In this document: piece after piece, positions 44,832-53,890 of the stretch
How the letters are laid out: the number at the start of each line of letters is the position of its first letter
How positions within the stretch are numbered: the stretch's first letter is position 1
From: Nostoc sp. TCL240-02
GTDB lineage: Bacteria > Cyanobacteriota > Cyanobacteriia > Cyanobacteriales > Nostocaceae
Length of the DNA stretch: 64,000 nt
Assembly: GCF_013343235.1 (NCBI RefSeq)
Contig: NZ_CP040094.1
Coordinates: 6,443,001-6,507,000 of the forward strand
Reading direction: 5' to 3'
Program-made: the position numbers and the translations under genes
The notes under the pieces: generated by a model
What the model was told of the DNA's origin: nothing
Databases searched by the model: none
Seen by the model: only the letters and a program-made list of their open reading frames with translations

Positions 44832-45854
44832 TTAAGGTAGATTACTAACTTTTGGCTGCTCGAAGTAGCCATACATCACCCGCGAAACTTGACGAATAAA
44901 ATCTCTAGCTCTAATGTCATTATTTGGTCTACGCACAAAAATTCCTGCTAAATAACGCTTACCTGTCGGCGTTTCAATAATACCTGCATCACCCAGTACA
45001 AATCGCAGAGTACCTGTTTTATGAGCAATATTTGCACCAGAACCTAAGCCAGATGGGAGCAATGCTCTATTATGACAACGAATCATAATCCCTAAAACTT
45101 GGGATTGACTTCTATCAGAAATTAACTGATTATTTGTAACCAAAGCTGATAGTCTTACCAAGTCTTTGGCACTAGTTTTATTTGTTCCTTTGAAGTCTCC
45201 TAACATATTGTGAATCACAGTGCTTTGCAATCCCCAACGGCGGAACTTTTGATTTAATTTAGATACACCACCTAAACGATCTATAATCATATTTGTAGCA
45301 GTGTTATCGCTGATAGTCATCATCTTAGTTGCAGTTTGCAAGAGACTCAGCTTAGTTCCCACTCGTTGATACTGCAAATCTCCAGAACCGCCGGTGACAT
45401 GTTTCCGTCGCATCACCAAAGTTTCACCAAGTTTGATTCTCCCTGCATCTACTTCTTGAAACAATGCAATCAAAATCGGATACTTAATTGTGCTAGCAGC
45501 AGAAAATGCTTTATCACCATTAAAACTAAAATAATCACCTGTTTTTAAGTCCATAAAAAAGATTCCGGGAGTGAGGAATCTATAGCGAGCCATTAATGCT
45601 TTAATAGGAGTTTTTAGTTCTGATATCTCGCGTCCTAGAGGAACTACACCAGTAAATTTAGAACTATTTATTGGGTTGGCAGGATCGCCTAGAGGAACCG
45701 GAGGAATAAATTTAAGTTTTGGTAATTGTAAATCAGATTGATTTGCACTCCAGTCATTTATGTTGCCAACTTGATTGGTGTTGGGATTCGCTTTTACTGG
45801 AGACGAAAATAAAAAAATACTTGTAAGGCTGAGTAATAACCAGCGTAGTTTCAT
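44832..45854 (-). CDS. Class A beta-lactamase-like serine hydrolase
   Basis: A 340-residue exported protein. Signal peptide about residues 1-22 (WLLLSLTSIFLFSSPVKA). The serine hydrolase fold has SxxK as STIK in AASTIKYPILIALFQE, SDN in ISDNTATNMIIDRLGG and KTG in AHKTGTLRF. All three active motifs of class A beta-lactamases are present. It could be a periplasmic beta-lactamase or a peptidoglycan-modifying relative; cyanobacteria often carry such proteins. Single gene. Confidence 0.87.
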   Translation of the reverse strand: MKLRWLLLSLTSIFLFSSPVKANPNTNQVGNINDWSANQSDLQLPKLKFIPPVPLGDPANPINSSKFTGVVPLGREISELKTPIKALMARYRFLTPGIFFMDLKTGDYFSFNGDKAFSAASTIKYPILIALFQEVDAGRIKLGETLVMRRKHVTGGSGDLQYQRVGTKLSLLQTATKMMTISDNTATNMIIDRLGGVSKLNQKFRRWGLQSTVIHNMLGDFKGTNKTSAKDLVRLSALVTNNQLISDRSQSQVLGIMIRCHNRALLPSGLGSGANIAHKTGTLRFVLGDAGIIETPTGKRYLAGIFVRRPNNDIRARDFIRQVSRVMYGYFEQPKVSNLP

Positions 45855-45952
45855 GTAGTGCTGTAAGGATAGTGTTGGATTGATTTACAGAGATTTTCTC
45901 AAGAAGTTAATGAAATCCGGATTGATTGACATAGTAATCACTAAGGTATCCC

Positions 45953-46168
45953 ATGTCAATAGATATGAAAAACAGATTTATTGGAAAATTGAAAATAAAA
46001 TGTATGGTAAAAAAGCACAAGATAGAATATGGAAAATATGCTTTTATCACATCAATTGATTATATTTTTATACACATAGTAATAGATTATGATTACAGTT
46101 TTAATTCTGTTAGCAATGATTTATACATACATAGTGATCTGGATAAAAAAGCAATTGCTTCTATCTAA
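45953..46168 (+). CDS. Doubtful small ORF (71 residues)
   Basis: A 71-residue ORF in AT-rich DNA, with AAGG about 10 bases upstream. The sequence is basic at the N-terminus and Ile/Tyr-rich later. It has no family resemblance and may be chance. Confidence 0.2.
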   Translation: MSIDMKNRFIGKLKIKCMVKKHKIEYGKYAFITSIDYIFIHIVIDYDYSFNSVSNDLYIHSDLDKKAIASI

Positions 46169-46423
46169 TTCATAATTATTAATTCATGAGATAAAATTTA
46201 GATAATTAGTTATGTTTTTTACACTTAGTAACTACGGTGTTAAAGGTTATTTATAAAGTGTAAAAATAAAATTACCGTAGTGGCGTGGCACAGCTAAAAT
46301 AGTGCAGTCGAGAAAGAAATGGTATAATTATAATTGGGCTATAAAATAGTGTATGTAGTTTCACTAATGCCAATCAGCCCACGCATCTGCTAGAGATTTG
46401 AAAGGTTTACTGTTATATAAGAA
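46169..46423. other. Upstream region of the broken comM gene
   Basis: 255 bp without a gene. It contains the likely comM promoter. Confidence 0.35.
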
Positions 46424-46549
46424 ATGCTTGCCAGAGTCTGGAGTGCATCAATTGTAGGCATCGATGCCGTCAAAGTAGGGGTAGAAGTCGATGTCTCAGG
46501 GGGATTACCGGGAATTGTTGTCTTGGGACTGCCAGATTCAGCGATTTAG
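46424..46549 (+). pseudogene. comM: 5' fragment of comM (YifB/Mg-chelatase-like)
   Basis: 41 residues, [20 protein letters not shown] followed by [19 protein letters not shown], match the start of ComM/YifB proteins. The frame then hits TAG at 46547-46549 in foreign sequence. The remainder of the gene resumes at 48803. Intact ComM is about 510 residues: 41 here, 289 downstream, about 180 lost. ComM is a hexameric branch-migration helicase in natural transformation. Confidence 0.9.
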
Positions 46550-46571
46550 AGATTCGCATTATCAAATTAAT

Positions 46572-46772
46572 ATGGGTTTGATTGCTGATGTAATACTCAA
46601 TGCGATCGCTGCCTTGATAGACTGGAGAAACGGATATCAAGGCAAAGTGACAAATGGTTTTGCTGTAAATGGCTTCACGCCACAAAAACCGGGGAAGCTC
46701 CGGTATGCAGGTTTGATTTTTGCCTTTGCCATATCAATCAGACAACAAATATTTGCGTTAAAATTTCAGTAA
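46572..46772 (+). CDS. Possible small protein in the comM insertion
   Basis: From ATG 46572 the ORF encodes 66 residues with a hydrophobic start (GLIADVILNAIAALIDW) and a second one near the end (AGLIFAFAISIRQQIF). No clear ribosome-binding site. It could be a small membrane protein or a fragment. Confidence 0.3.
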   Translation: MGLIADVILNAIAALIDWRNGYQGKVTNGFAVNGFTPQKPGKLRYAGLIFAFAISIRQQIFALKFQ

Positions 46773-46891
46773 TTATCTGTTGTCTTCTTGTGTGTTTCTT
46801 CGCTACAAAAACTCCAACCCGCAACGGACGGAAGTATGGCGATCGCTGCCCTTGAGAAAATGAAACAGGAAGCTTACAAATTATTGCCAGC

Positions 46892-47218
46892 ATGAATAAA
46901 TTGAATTGGGAAATATCAAAATTAAATCCGCCTCTATGGTGGCAACTGCACTTAGGTGAAGGGTTAATCGTAATAACAATTGTGCATAGACCAAACGCGC
47001 AAGAACCCGGATATCATGCCAGTGTCGGCAACGGGTTGGCTACTCGCGGCAATGTTTTATCAACATTAGGACAAGCTAAGTCTTGGGGTATTGAGTCGGC
47101 TGGTGTTGCTCTAAAAGAAATGAGCAACGAGTTGCAACCGGAAAATCCTTGGTTGTTGTGGACGTGCTTGGTAGGGGCGATCGCTCTTCAGGCTATTTGG
47201 CTACTACTGTTCAATTAA
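46892..47218 (+). CDS. Unrecognised 108-residue protein with C-terminal membrane segment
   Basis: The soluble part has LHLGEGLIVITIVHRPNAQE and SVGNGLATRGNVLSTLGQA; residues about 86-107 (NPWLLWTCLVGAIALQAIWL) form one membrane helix at the C-terminus. No family is recognised. Its stop is one base before the ATG of the 537-residue gene, so the two are probably co-transcribed. Part of the DNA inserted in comM. A tail-anchored partner is a guess only. Confidence 0.6.
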   Translation: MNKLNWEISKLNPPLWWQLHLGEGLIVITIVHRPNAQEPGYHASVGNGLATRGNVLSTLGQAKSWGIESAGVALKEMSNELQPENPWLLWTCLVGAIALQAIWLLLFN

Positions 47219-47219
47219 T

Positions 47220-48833
47220 ATGGCAAGTTGCGCTTACTGTTTCAACCAATATGATTTAATTGACGGGTTTGGTACTCACTGTTCTCGTCGCTGCGCTGTT
47301 CGGCACGGCAATAAAAATATTTGGAGCGACGAAGAACTTAACCATTTAAAATCACTGGTTGGTTCAAATCCAGTGGCAAAGATTATCAATGATTGGAATG
47401 CGATCGCTGTCCGAAAAGGTTGGATTGAGCGATCGCCTAATTCAATCAAAATTAAAGCCGTAAGGTTGTTTAAAGGTGCTAGCACTAAAGCTAAAGACGA
47501 CAATCTATCGTTTACAACTTGGTCTAAAAGATTAAATATAGCTGTTGACAGGTTTCAGGATTGGGAATTATGCGGATTGAAAGTAGAAAATTACTCAAAA
47601 GATGCGGGAGGGCGATCGCATATTAAATGCGTTTCCCGGCAATCCCTAACCGAATTTGCCCGAATTCATCCAGAGAAACTATGGGGTATTTCCAAAAATA
47701 ATTTAGAGAAGTCCTTGATTGACAAAGCTTTAGCTAAAGCGTTATTCAAGTCGGTGAATCAGCCAACAGTTGGCCGCCCAATTGCGATCGTGGATTTAAA
47801 GCATTGTGCTGTATACCCTAGCGCTAAAAATGCTGCATCTGTATTGGATCTTCACAAAAGCACAATATTACATAACGCTAAAATTAGCCCTCACCCTTAT
47901 TCCAAAAACCTTAAACACAATTTTGCTCAACTAGATTATCCTGTGTGGTGGATATCCCGCGAACACGCCTCGGTCATGCACGAGATAGCAGGGGTTGTTT
48001 TGTATGAGATGCACAGCGAATATGTTGAAGTAGACGGATATACTAAGCAAAGATTTTTAACTTTAGGAGTGGCGATCGCTGTCCGAATAGCTATACGTAG
48101 TCTTAATATCTACTTCCATGAGCATAAAGCCATTCCTGAGACTAATAGCGGCATAGTAAAAGAGATTGCTACGCGGATAAGGAAAGTTAGCGATTCGTTT
48201 CAACAAAGGTTTGTAGATAGGGATTCTAGTCAGTGTTTCGAAATAATCAAGAGAACTATCAAAGGTTCAACTGCCCATATATTTCACGGACGGGTATTAG
48301 ATAAAAGAAAAATTGATATTTATTTAGAAGAGTTTGCAAATGATTATATTGAATTTGCTGCAAAGTTTTTTAAACGCAGACAATATTTACCTAAGGATTG
48401 GAAACCCAAAACATCAATAGAAAAAGCCTATTATTGGGATTCTATACTTGGTGTTGTTTATATTAAGCGGGAGATAGGCAGGTCTACCGAAGAATCAAAA
48501 ATGATATTGATTCGGGTATTGATGGCTTATCAATTCATTCAAAAAAAAGGGCTAGAATTTTCTAGCGTTGAGCGTAATGAAAATTATTTATCACATCAGA
48601 CAGCTGAATCAAACGCGTCCCTTTTTGAAGAAGAACTAGCCAATTTTATTGAGGCTAATAGCCAAAATAAATATTTGCAATCAATATTGTTTGCGATCGC
48701 TCACGGATTTTCTGACAAAGAAATAGCAATGCAACTTGCATTGTCAAAAGACAGGTATTTTGAATACAAAACTCAATTACAAGATTTAACTAAACTTTTG
48801 TCGGGCCGCCTGGTAGTGGGAAAACCATGTTAG
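47220..48833 (+). CDS. Unrecognised 537-residue zinc-finger-like protein, 3' truncated
   Basis: The N-terminus has a C4-x2-C7 ... C21-x3-C25 zinc-binding pattern (SCAYCFNQ, THCSRRC), followed by a Myb/SANT-like segment IWSDEELNHLKSLVG. Residues about 180-235 have KHCAVYPSAKNAASVLDLHK, a DNA-reading type repeat resembling NUMOD modules. The C-terminus has an HTH-like stretch (GFSDKEIAMQLALSKDRYFE). The last 10 codons or so come from comM DNA, so the natural end is lost. It may be a DNA-binding protein of a mobile element. No nuclease or recombinase motif is seen. Confidence 0.6.
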   Translation: MASCAYCFNQYDLIDGFGTHCSRRCAVRHGNKNIWSDEELNHLKSLVGSNPVAKIINDWNAIAVRKGWIERSPNSIKIKAVRLFKGASTKAKDDNLSFTTWSKRLNIAVDRFQDWELCGLKVENYSKDAGGRSHIKCVSRQSLTEFARIHPEKLWGISKNNLEKSLIDKALAKALFKSVNQPTVGRPIAIVDLKHCAVYPSAKNAASVLDLHKSTILHNAKISPHPYSKNLKHNFAQLDYPVWWISREHASVMHEIAGVVLYEMHSEYVEVDGYTKQRFLTLGVAIAVRIAIRSLNIYFHEHKAIPETNSGIVKEIATRIRKVSDSFQQRFVDRDSSQCFEIIKRTIKGSTAHIFHGRVLDKRKIDIYLEEFANDYIEFAAKFFKRRQYLPKDWKPKTSIEKAYYWDSILGVVYIKREIGRSTEESKMILIRVLMAYQFIQKKGLEFSSVERNENYLSHQTAESNASLFEEELANFIEANSQNKYLQSILFAIAHGFSDKEIAMQLALSKDRYFEYKTQLQDLTKLLSGRLVVGKPC

Positions 48834-49672
48834 CACGGCGCTTACCAGGAATTTTACCGCCCCTGAGTTTTGCAGAATCTTTAGAAGTGACTCGCATCCA
48901 TTCGGTGGCTGGTTTATTGAAAAATCGCGGTTCGTTGGTACGCGATCGCCCTTTTCGCAGTCCCCACCACTCAGCATCCGGGCCTTCTCTGGTTGGTGGC
49001 GGTAGCTTTCCTCGTCCTGGCGAAATCTCATTATCTCACAGAGGTGTGTTGTTTTTGGACGAACTGACTGAGTTTAAACGTGATGTGCTGGAATTTCTCC
49101 GTCAGCCTTTAGAAGATGGCTACGTTACAATTTCTCGTACCAGACTATCGGTAATGTTTCCCGCACAGTTTACTTTGGTGGCGAGTACCAATCCCTGTCC
49201 TTGCGGTTACTATGGCGATACCATCCAACAATGTACTTGTTCTCCCCGCCAACGCGAGCAATATTGGGCAAAACTTTCTGGGCCGTTGATGGATCGGATT
49301 GATTTACAAGTTGCGGTAAATCGCTTGAAACCAGAAGAAATTACCCAACAACCGACGGGAGAAACATCAACATCAGTGCTACAACGAGTGCAACAAGCAA
49401 GCGATCGCGCCATTACCCGCTTCCAAGAAGAAGCAAATCTGCGTTGCAATGCTCAGATGCAAAGTCGTCATCTCCAGAAATGGTGCAAGCTAGATGATGC
49501 TAGCCGCAATTTATTAGAAGTAGCTATTAGAAAATTAGGTTTATCAGCAAGAGCTAGCGATCGCATTCTCAAAGTAGCACGAACGATTGCAGATTTAGCG
49601 GGAGACGATGAGCTAAAAACTAGTCATGTGGCGGAAGCAATTCAATATCGCACAATCGACAGAATGCAGTAA
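48803..49672 (+). pseudogene. comM: 3' fragment of comM
   Basis: Reading from 48803, the frame gives the Walker A GPPGSGKTMLARRLPG, then RDRPFRSPHHSASGPSLVGG, the Walker B-like GVLFLDELTEF and the C-terminal PCPCGYYGD with Cys cluster, finishing normally at 49672. The ATG at 48827 is internal to Walker A and would give a 281-residue protein lacking the GPPGSGKT core, so function is unlikely unless the gene is restored by excision. Confidence 0.88.
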
Positions 49673-49710
49673 AGTAATTCGTAATGACGCTCTCTACGAG
49701 ACGCTAAAAG

Positions 49711-49736
49711 CGTAGCTTGCTTCCCCGTAGGGGTAC
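49711..49736. repeat. Dispersed repeat, copy 2 (CGTAGCTTG...CCCCGTAGG)
   Basis: CGTAGCTTGCTTCCCCGTAG plus GGGTAC; two mismatches from the copy at 15496-15521. Intergenic, after the comM remnant. Confidence 0.6.
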
Positions 49737-49914
49737 GCAAACTCGCTACCGCTACTAACGTAATGAAGTTTTACAACGATAAATTTGGTAAAACTATTAA
49801 ATTCCTCCTCAAGAACGCTTTACAAACTCCCTTGGGAGGATGTCGTTACCCAGATAAAAAAGTATCAAATATATCAGGGAGTAAGCGATATCCTCTTACA
49901 AGGAGACTGGTTGG

Positions 49915-50922
49915 ATGAATTTGCAGGCGATTGGGAAATTGTTCCAAGAGACATTTAAAGAATGGAGTGAGGATAAAGCGTCACGGTTAGCGGCGGCGTT
50001 GGCTTATTACACAATTTTTTCTATTGCACCGTTGTTAATTATTGTAATTGCGATCGCAGGGGCAGTATTTGGAGAAGAAGCGGCAAGGGGTCAAATTGTC
50101 GGTCAAATTCAAGGTTTAGTCGGGATAGAAGGCGCAAAGTTTCTCGAATCAGCCATTCAGAATGCTAACCAACCAAAAACAGGAGCGATCGCTTCTATCA
50201 TTAGTGTCGTAGTTCTACTAGTGGGTGCTACTGGTTTATTTACCGAGTTGCAAGATGCTATGAACACGATTTGGGAAGTGAAACCCAAACCCGGACGCGG
50301 CGTAAATAACATCATTCGCCTACGTATTTTGTCTTTTGCAATGGTGATAGGCATTGGCTTTTTACTATTAGTTTCTCTGGTAATTAGTACAGTTTTGACA
50401 ACATTAGTAACATATTTTAGTAACTTGTTACCAGGTGTTGATTTTCTTTGGCAATTTGTCAATTTTCTTCTCTCTTTTGCTATAACTACAGTTCTATTCG
50501 GACTAATTTTTAAAGTTTTACCAGATGTCAAAATTGCTTGGAGTGATGTTTTAGTTGGAGCTTCTCTCACCTCAGTTTTATTCTCTATTGGAAGATTTTT
50601 ATTAGGACAATATTTAGGGAATGGCAGTTTTGGATCAACTTATGGTGCTGCTGGTTCGCTGGTGGTGATTTTAGCTTGGGTTAACTATGCCACGCAGATT
50701 CTTTTCTTTGGTGCGGAATTTACCCAAGTTTATGCTAGAAGGTATGGAAGCGGCATAACCCCAACGAAACATGCCATCCCTTTATCTGATAAAACGGAAT
50801 ATAATGGCAAGGCTCCAACCAGGCAATCATCCACTAATAAAAAGCCACCTTCTAACTTGATTAATCGCTTATTCCAGTCTTTCAAAAAGCCCAAGCGATT
50901 AAAAAATAGAAGAAGAAATTAG
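49915..50922 (+). CDS. YihY/BrkB family inner-membrane protein
   Basis: A 335-residue membrane protein with six membrane segments (about 30-55, 90-115, 135-165, 180-205, 215-235, 245-270). N-terminal DKASRLAAALAYYTIFSIAPLL and AATGLFTELQDAMNTIWEVKPKPGRG are hallmarks of the YihY/BrkB family, once thought to be RNase BN. The last 50 residues are basic (FKKPKRLKNRRRN). Function is not established; transport or envelope roles have been proposed. Single gene. Confidence 0.9.
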   Translation: MNLQAIGKLFQETFKEWSEDKASRLAAALAYYTIFSIAPLLIIVIAIAGAVFGEEAARGQIVGQIQGLVGIEGAKFLESAIQNANQPKTGAIASIISVVVLLVGATGLFTELQDAMNTIWEVKPKPGRGVNNIIRLRILSFAMVIGIGFLLLVSLVISTVLTTLVTYFSNLLPGVDFLWQFVNFLLSFAITTVLFGLIFKVLPDVKIAWSDVLVGASLTSVLFSIGRFLLGQYLGNGSFGSTYGAAGSLVVILAWVNYATQILFFGAEFTQVYARRYGSGITPTKHAIPLSDKTEYNGKAPTRQSSTNKKPPSNLINRLFQSFKKPKRLKNRRRN

Positions 50923-51087
50923 CGATATTAATCCCTTAATAGTGGAATTATATGTTTATAAGCCTGATAAATATTGAAGTATTTAATCTCTAATAAAAAT
51001 CAGTTTTATGAAATTAGATCGCAGATAAATAACCTGATACTGGATTTTTTCCAGAAGTCTATTGAAAAAGGAAGAAAATCAGTGCTA

Positions 51088-51639
51088 ATGGAAAAATGGT
51101 TTTTTATCGATTGGCAGGCAATCTTTGTTCCTAGCATCAGCGTCTTTGAGTTGATTATCCGAGGATCACTAGTATACTTAGCCCTGTTTTCAGTGTTACG
51201 CTTCCTTCCTAGCCGCCAACTAGGAACACTAGGAATTACTGATTTACTCGTAGTTGTGCTATTTGCTGAAGCTGCCCAAAATGCTATGGCAAGTAATTAT
51301 ACATCTATTACTGAAGGCGCTATCCTAGTAGGAACTGTGATTTTTTGGAGTTATTTGTTGAACTGGTTAGGCTACAAAATACCCCAGTTCCAACGTTTTA
51401 TGAATCAGCCACCGTTACTACTGGTAAAAAATGGTCGGATGATTCAGCGTCATTTGCAACGAGAGTTAATTACAGACGATGAGTTGATGAGCAAGTTACG
51501 TCAGCAAGGTGTGGAATTTTTAGCCGATGTGAAGTTTGCATATATGGAGGCTGACGGTAGAATTAGCATCATCACCTTTGACTCAAAAACTAATTCTGTC
51601 CCTGAGCCAAAAACAGCATTAAAAATTGATCTACATTAA
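51088..51639 (+). CDS. DUF421 (YetF-type) membrane protein
   Basis: A 183-residue protein when started at ATG 51088, 12 bases after AGGAAG; in-frame codons upstream from 50974 lack a membrane-like start and are less likely. Three N-terminal membrane segments (about 15-35, 45-65, 75-95) precede a cytoplasmic domain with LLVKNGRMIQRHLQRELIT and DELMSKLRQQGVEFLADVKFAYMEADGRIS, the DUF421/YetF signature. Role unknown, linked to spore or envelope functions in other bacteria. 40 bp upstream of purB. Confidence 0.85.
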   Translation: MEKWFFIDWQAIFVPSISVFELIIRGSLVYLALFSVLRFLPSRQLGTLGITDLLVVVLFAEAAQNAMASNYTSITEGAILVGTVIFWSYLLNWLGYKIPQFQRFMNQPPLLLVKNGRMIQRHLQRELITDDELMSKLRQQGVEFLADVKFAYMEADGRISIITFDSKTNSVPEPKTALKIDLH

Positions 51640-51679
51640 TTAGACTGTAAAATATGACGGTTGTATTCTGTGCCGAATT

Positions 51680-52975
51680 GTGATTGAGCGCTATACTTTG
51701 CCCGAAATGGCTAATCTATGGAGTGAAGCCTATAAACTAAAAACTTGGCTGCAAGTCGAAATTGCTGTTTGTGAGGCTCAAGCTGAACTAGGTTACATTC
51801 CATCTCAGGCGGTTGAAGAAATTAAGGCTAAGGCAGATTTTGACCCCAAGCGAGTGTTAGAAATTGAGGCTGTAGTCCGCCACGATGTAATTGCTTTCTT
51901 GACAAATGTCAATGAATATGTAGGAGATGCTGGACGCTACATTCACCTGGGTTTAACCAGTTCGGATGTTTTGGATACAGCTTTAGCACTGCAATTGGTT
52001 GCCAGCCTGGATCTGTTATTGCAACGTCTAGAAGACTTGATTCAAGTAATTCGTGAAAAAGCACGGGAACATCGTCATACAGTCATGGCTGGCCGATCGC
52101 ATGGTATTCACGCTGAACCGATTACTTTTGGTTTTAAACTAGCTGGTTGGTTAGCAGAAGTGTTGCGACACCAAGAACGCTTGAGAATACTCCGCCAAAC
52201 CATTGCCGTGGGAAAGATTTCTGGTGCAGTGGGAACTTATGCCAATGTTGAACCTCGTGTAGAAGCGATCGCTTGCCAAAAACTCGGACTCAAGCCCGAT
52301 ACGGCCTCAACACAAGTTATTTCCCGCGATCGCCACGCTGACTACGTGCAACAATTAGCTTTGGTAGCAGCATCTATCGAACGTTTTGCTGTAGAAATTC
52401 GCAATCTGCAAAAAACAGACGTTTTGGAAGTTGAAGAATTCTTCGCCAAAGGTCAAAAAGGCTCCTCAGCCATGCCACACAAACGTAACCCCATCCGTTC
52501 GGAACGGCTGACGGGAATGGCGCGACTGGTGAGAAGTCATGCCGGCGCAGCTTTGGAAAACGTTGCTCTCTGGCATGAGAGGGATATTTCCCACAGTTCT
52601 GTAGAACGGGTAATTTTGCCAGATGCTTGTACTTTGACGCATTTTATGTTGTCAGAAATAACCGACTTGGTGAAAAACCTGTTGGTCTATCCTGAAAATA
52701 TGGAACGCAATCTCAACTGTTATGGTGGCGTTGTGTTCAGCCAAAAAGTGCTACTTGCCTTGATAGACAAGGGAAGCAGCCGTGAAGAAGCTTATGCGAT
52801 CGTTCAAGAAAGCGCTCACGTCGCTTGGAACAAGCCAGGAGGAAATTTCCAGGACTTAATTAGCAAAGATCCTCGCGTTACTCAAAAGTTGTCTCCAGCA
52901 GAACTAGAAGTCTGTTTTGACCCCCAGCAGCATCTCCAGCATTTAGAAGAAGTTTACCAACGATTAGAAATTTAG
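51680..52975 (+). CDS. purB: Adenylosuccinate lyase
   Basis: A 431-residue enzyme starting at GTG 51680. It cleaves SAICAR and adenylosuccinate in purine synthesis. Motifs: YIHLGLTSSDVLDTALALQL, MAGRSHGIHAEPITFGFK with the general acid/base His, and the fumarase-superfamily signature GSSAMPHKRNPIRSE near residue 265. Length and motifs are intact. It follows the DUF421 gene by 40 bp and may be co-transcribed. A hairpin follows its stop. Confidence 0.96.
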   Translation: MIERYTLPEMANLWSEAYKLKTWLQVEIAVCEAQAELGYIPSQAVEEIKAKADFDPKRVLEIEAVVRHDVIAFLTNVNEYVGDAGRYIHLGLTSSDVLDTALALQLVASLDLLLQRLEDLIQVIREKAREHRHTVMAGRSHGIHAEPITFGFKLAGWLAEVLRHQERLRILRQTIAVGKISGAVGTYANVEPRVEAIACQKLGLKPDTASTQVISRDRHADYVQQLALVAASIERFAVEIRNLQKTDVLEVEEFFAKGQKGSSAMPHKRNPIRSERLTGMARLVRSHAGAALENVALWHERDISHSSVERVILPDACTLTHFMLSEITDLVKNLLVYPENMERNLNCYGGVVFSQKVLLALIDKGSSREEAYAIVQESAHVAWNKPGGNFQDLISKDPRVTQKLSPAELEVCFDPQQHLQHLEEVYQRLEI

Positions 52976-52986
52976 AATTGATTGGC

Positions 52987-53016
52987 TTGTAGTGAGCGCT
53001 TAAGCGCTTACTACAA
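52987..53016 (+). terminator. Hairpin terminator after purB
   Basis: TTGTAGTGAGCGCTT and AAGCGCTTACTACAA are complementary with one mismatch, followed by ACTTTT. A likely purB terminator; also looks like a dispersed palindrome. Confidence 0.65.
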
Positions 53017-53335
53017 ACTTTTAGACTCAAAAAATAAACAATAGCCAAAACCCTTGTTTTCAGGTATGGGCAATTCATGAATTGCCCTACTGTGTGTAGT
53101 TTTGCGTAAAGATAATCGTAGGGACACAATATGTTGTGCTACTAACCCATGTACTTGATTTACCTTAAATACGCTGTATTAACCATTGAACCCACGTTAA
53201 AAAAGAATATAAAAATATCAACAATCTTTAGTATTGCATTGCTGAAGGCTGGATGTTTGATGCTGGAATTATTCCGATGACTGGGTAGTATACATAACAA
53301 ATACTTACTTATTTGTTAGTGCTACGAGTGCCTTA
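53017..53335. other. Intergenic region with palindromic repeats
   Basis: 319 bp without a gene. GGGCAATTCATGAATTGCCC (53068-53087) is a perfect 20-bp palindrome; GTAGGGACACAATATGTTGTG near 53120 is another common cyanobacterial repeat word. Confidence 0.55.
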
Positions 53336-53890
53336 ATGATTGAAATCCTAGCCACACTTTCTGCCTCTGCCGCAGCAGGAATGAGAATAGGCATACCTTT
53401 GCTAATTATTGGACTATTGCAGGGTAGTAACTTATGGTCACAAGTCCCAATTTTATCTCACATTTCCCCACCAATATTGTTAGGCTGCCTCACCTTTTGG
53501 TCTTTATTTGAATTATTAGCCTCAAAAAAGCTATGGGGGCAAAGATTACTACAACTAGTTCAGTTATTCATGTCTCCCATCGTCGGGGCAATTATGGGGT
53601 TAGCAGTCGCTAATGCCACAGCAACACCAAACTGGCTAATTGCCTGTATTGGCGGTTCCTTAGCTTTAGTACTCCAGCTAGTTCAAGTTGGTTGGTTCTA
53701 TCGGTTACGTGGCTTACCTTTGTGGGCAGTATTTCTTCAAGATACCTTATGCATTGCTCTAGTCCTTTTTGCCTTTGATGCTCCCTGGCAAGGAGGATTA
53801 ATTGCTTTAATAATGCTTTGGTTTGCAGTTTGTAGCGCCAAGCAGTGGTATGACTGGTATCACAATAAGGGCATAGGGCATAGGGCATAG
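53336..53890 (+). CDS. DUF4126 membrane protein
   Basis: A 184-residue membrane protein resembling the DUF4126 family: an N-terminal LATLSASAAAGMRIGIPLLI segment, then FWSLFELLASKKLWGQRLLQ and IVGAIMGLAVANATATPN. Four to five hydrophobic stretches cover most of its length. Its function is unknown. The last codons overlap a GGGCATAGGGCATA repeat, so the very C-terminus (KGIGHRA) may be translated repeat DNA. Confidence 0.75.
   Translation: MIEILATLSASAAAGMRIGIPLLIIGLLQGSNLWSQVPILSHISPPILLGCLTFWSLFELLASKKLWGQRLLQLVQLFMSPIVGAIMGLAVANATATPNWLIACIGGSLALVLQLVQVGWFYRLRGLPLWAVFLQDTLCIALVLFAFDAPWQGGLIALIMLWFAVCSAKQWYDWYHNKGIGHRA

Larger units (their letters stand above)
46550..48802. mobile_element. 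Accessory DNA inserted in comM
   Basis: About 2.25 kb replaces roughly 540 bp of comM. It contains a weak ORF, a 108-residue membrane protein and a 537-residue zinc-finger-like protein on the same strand. No transposase, integrase, terminal inverted repeat or direct repeat is visible. The right end lies inside the last gene, whose frame runs 10 codons into comM, so part of the element was lost with the comM middle. Confidence 0.7.

Noticed and set aside
47360..47380. GGTTCAAATCC, a tRNA T-loop-like word
   Set aside because: It is inside the 537-residue coding sequence and no cloverleaf could be built around it.
46424..49672. Heterocyst-type excision element in comM
   Set aside because: Excision elements leave an intact gene after recombination between direct repeats. 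Here about 540 bp of comM are missing, no direct repeats are seen at the junctions, and no XisA/XisC-type recombinase is encoded.
48827..49672. Independent 281-residue Mg-chelatase gene
   Set aside because: Its ATG is the Met inside the Walker A region; the true frame extends upstream to 48803 and is the tail of comM.
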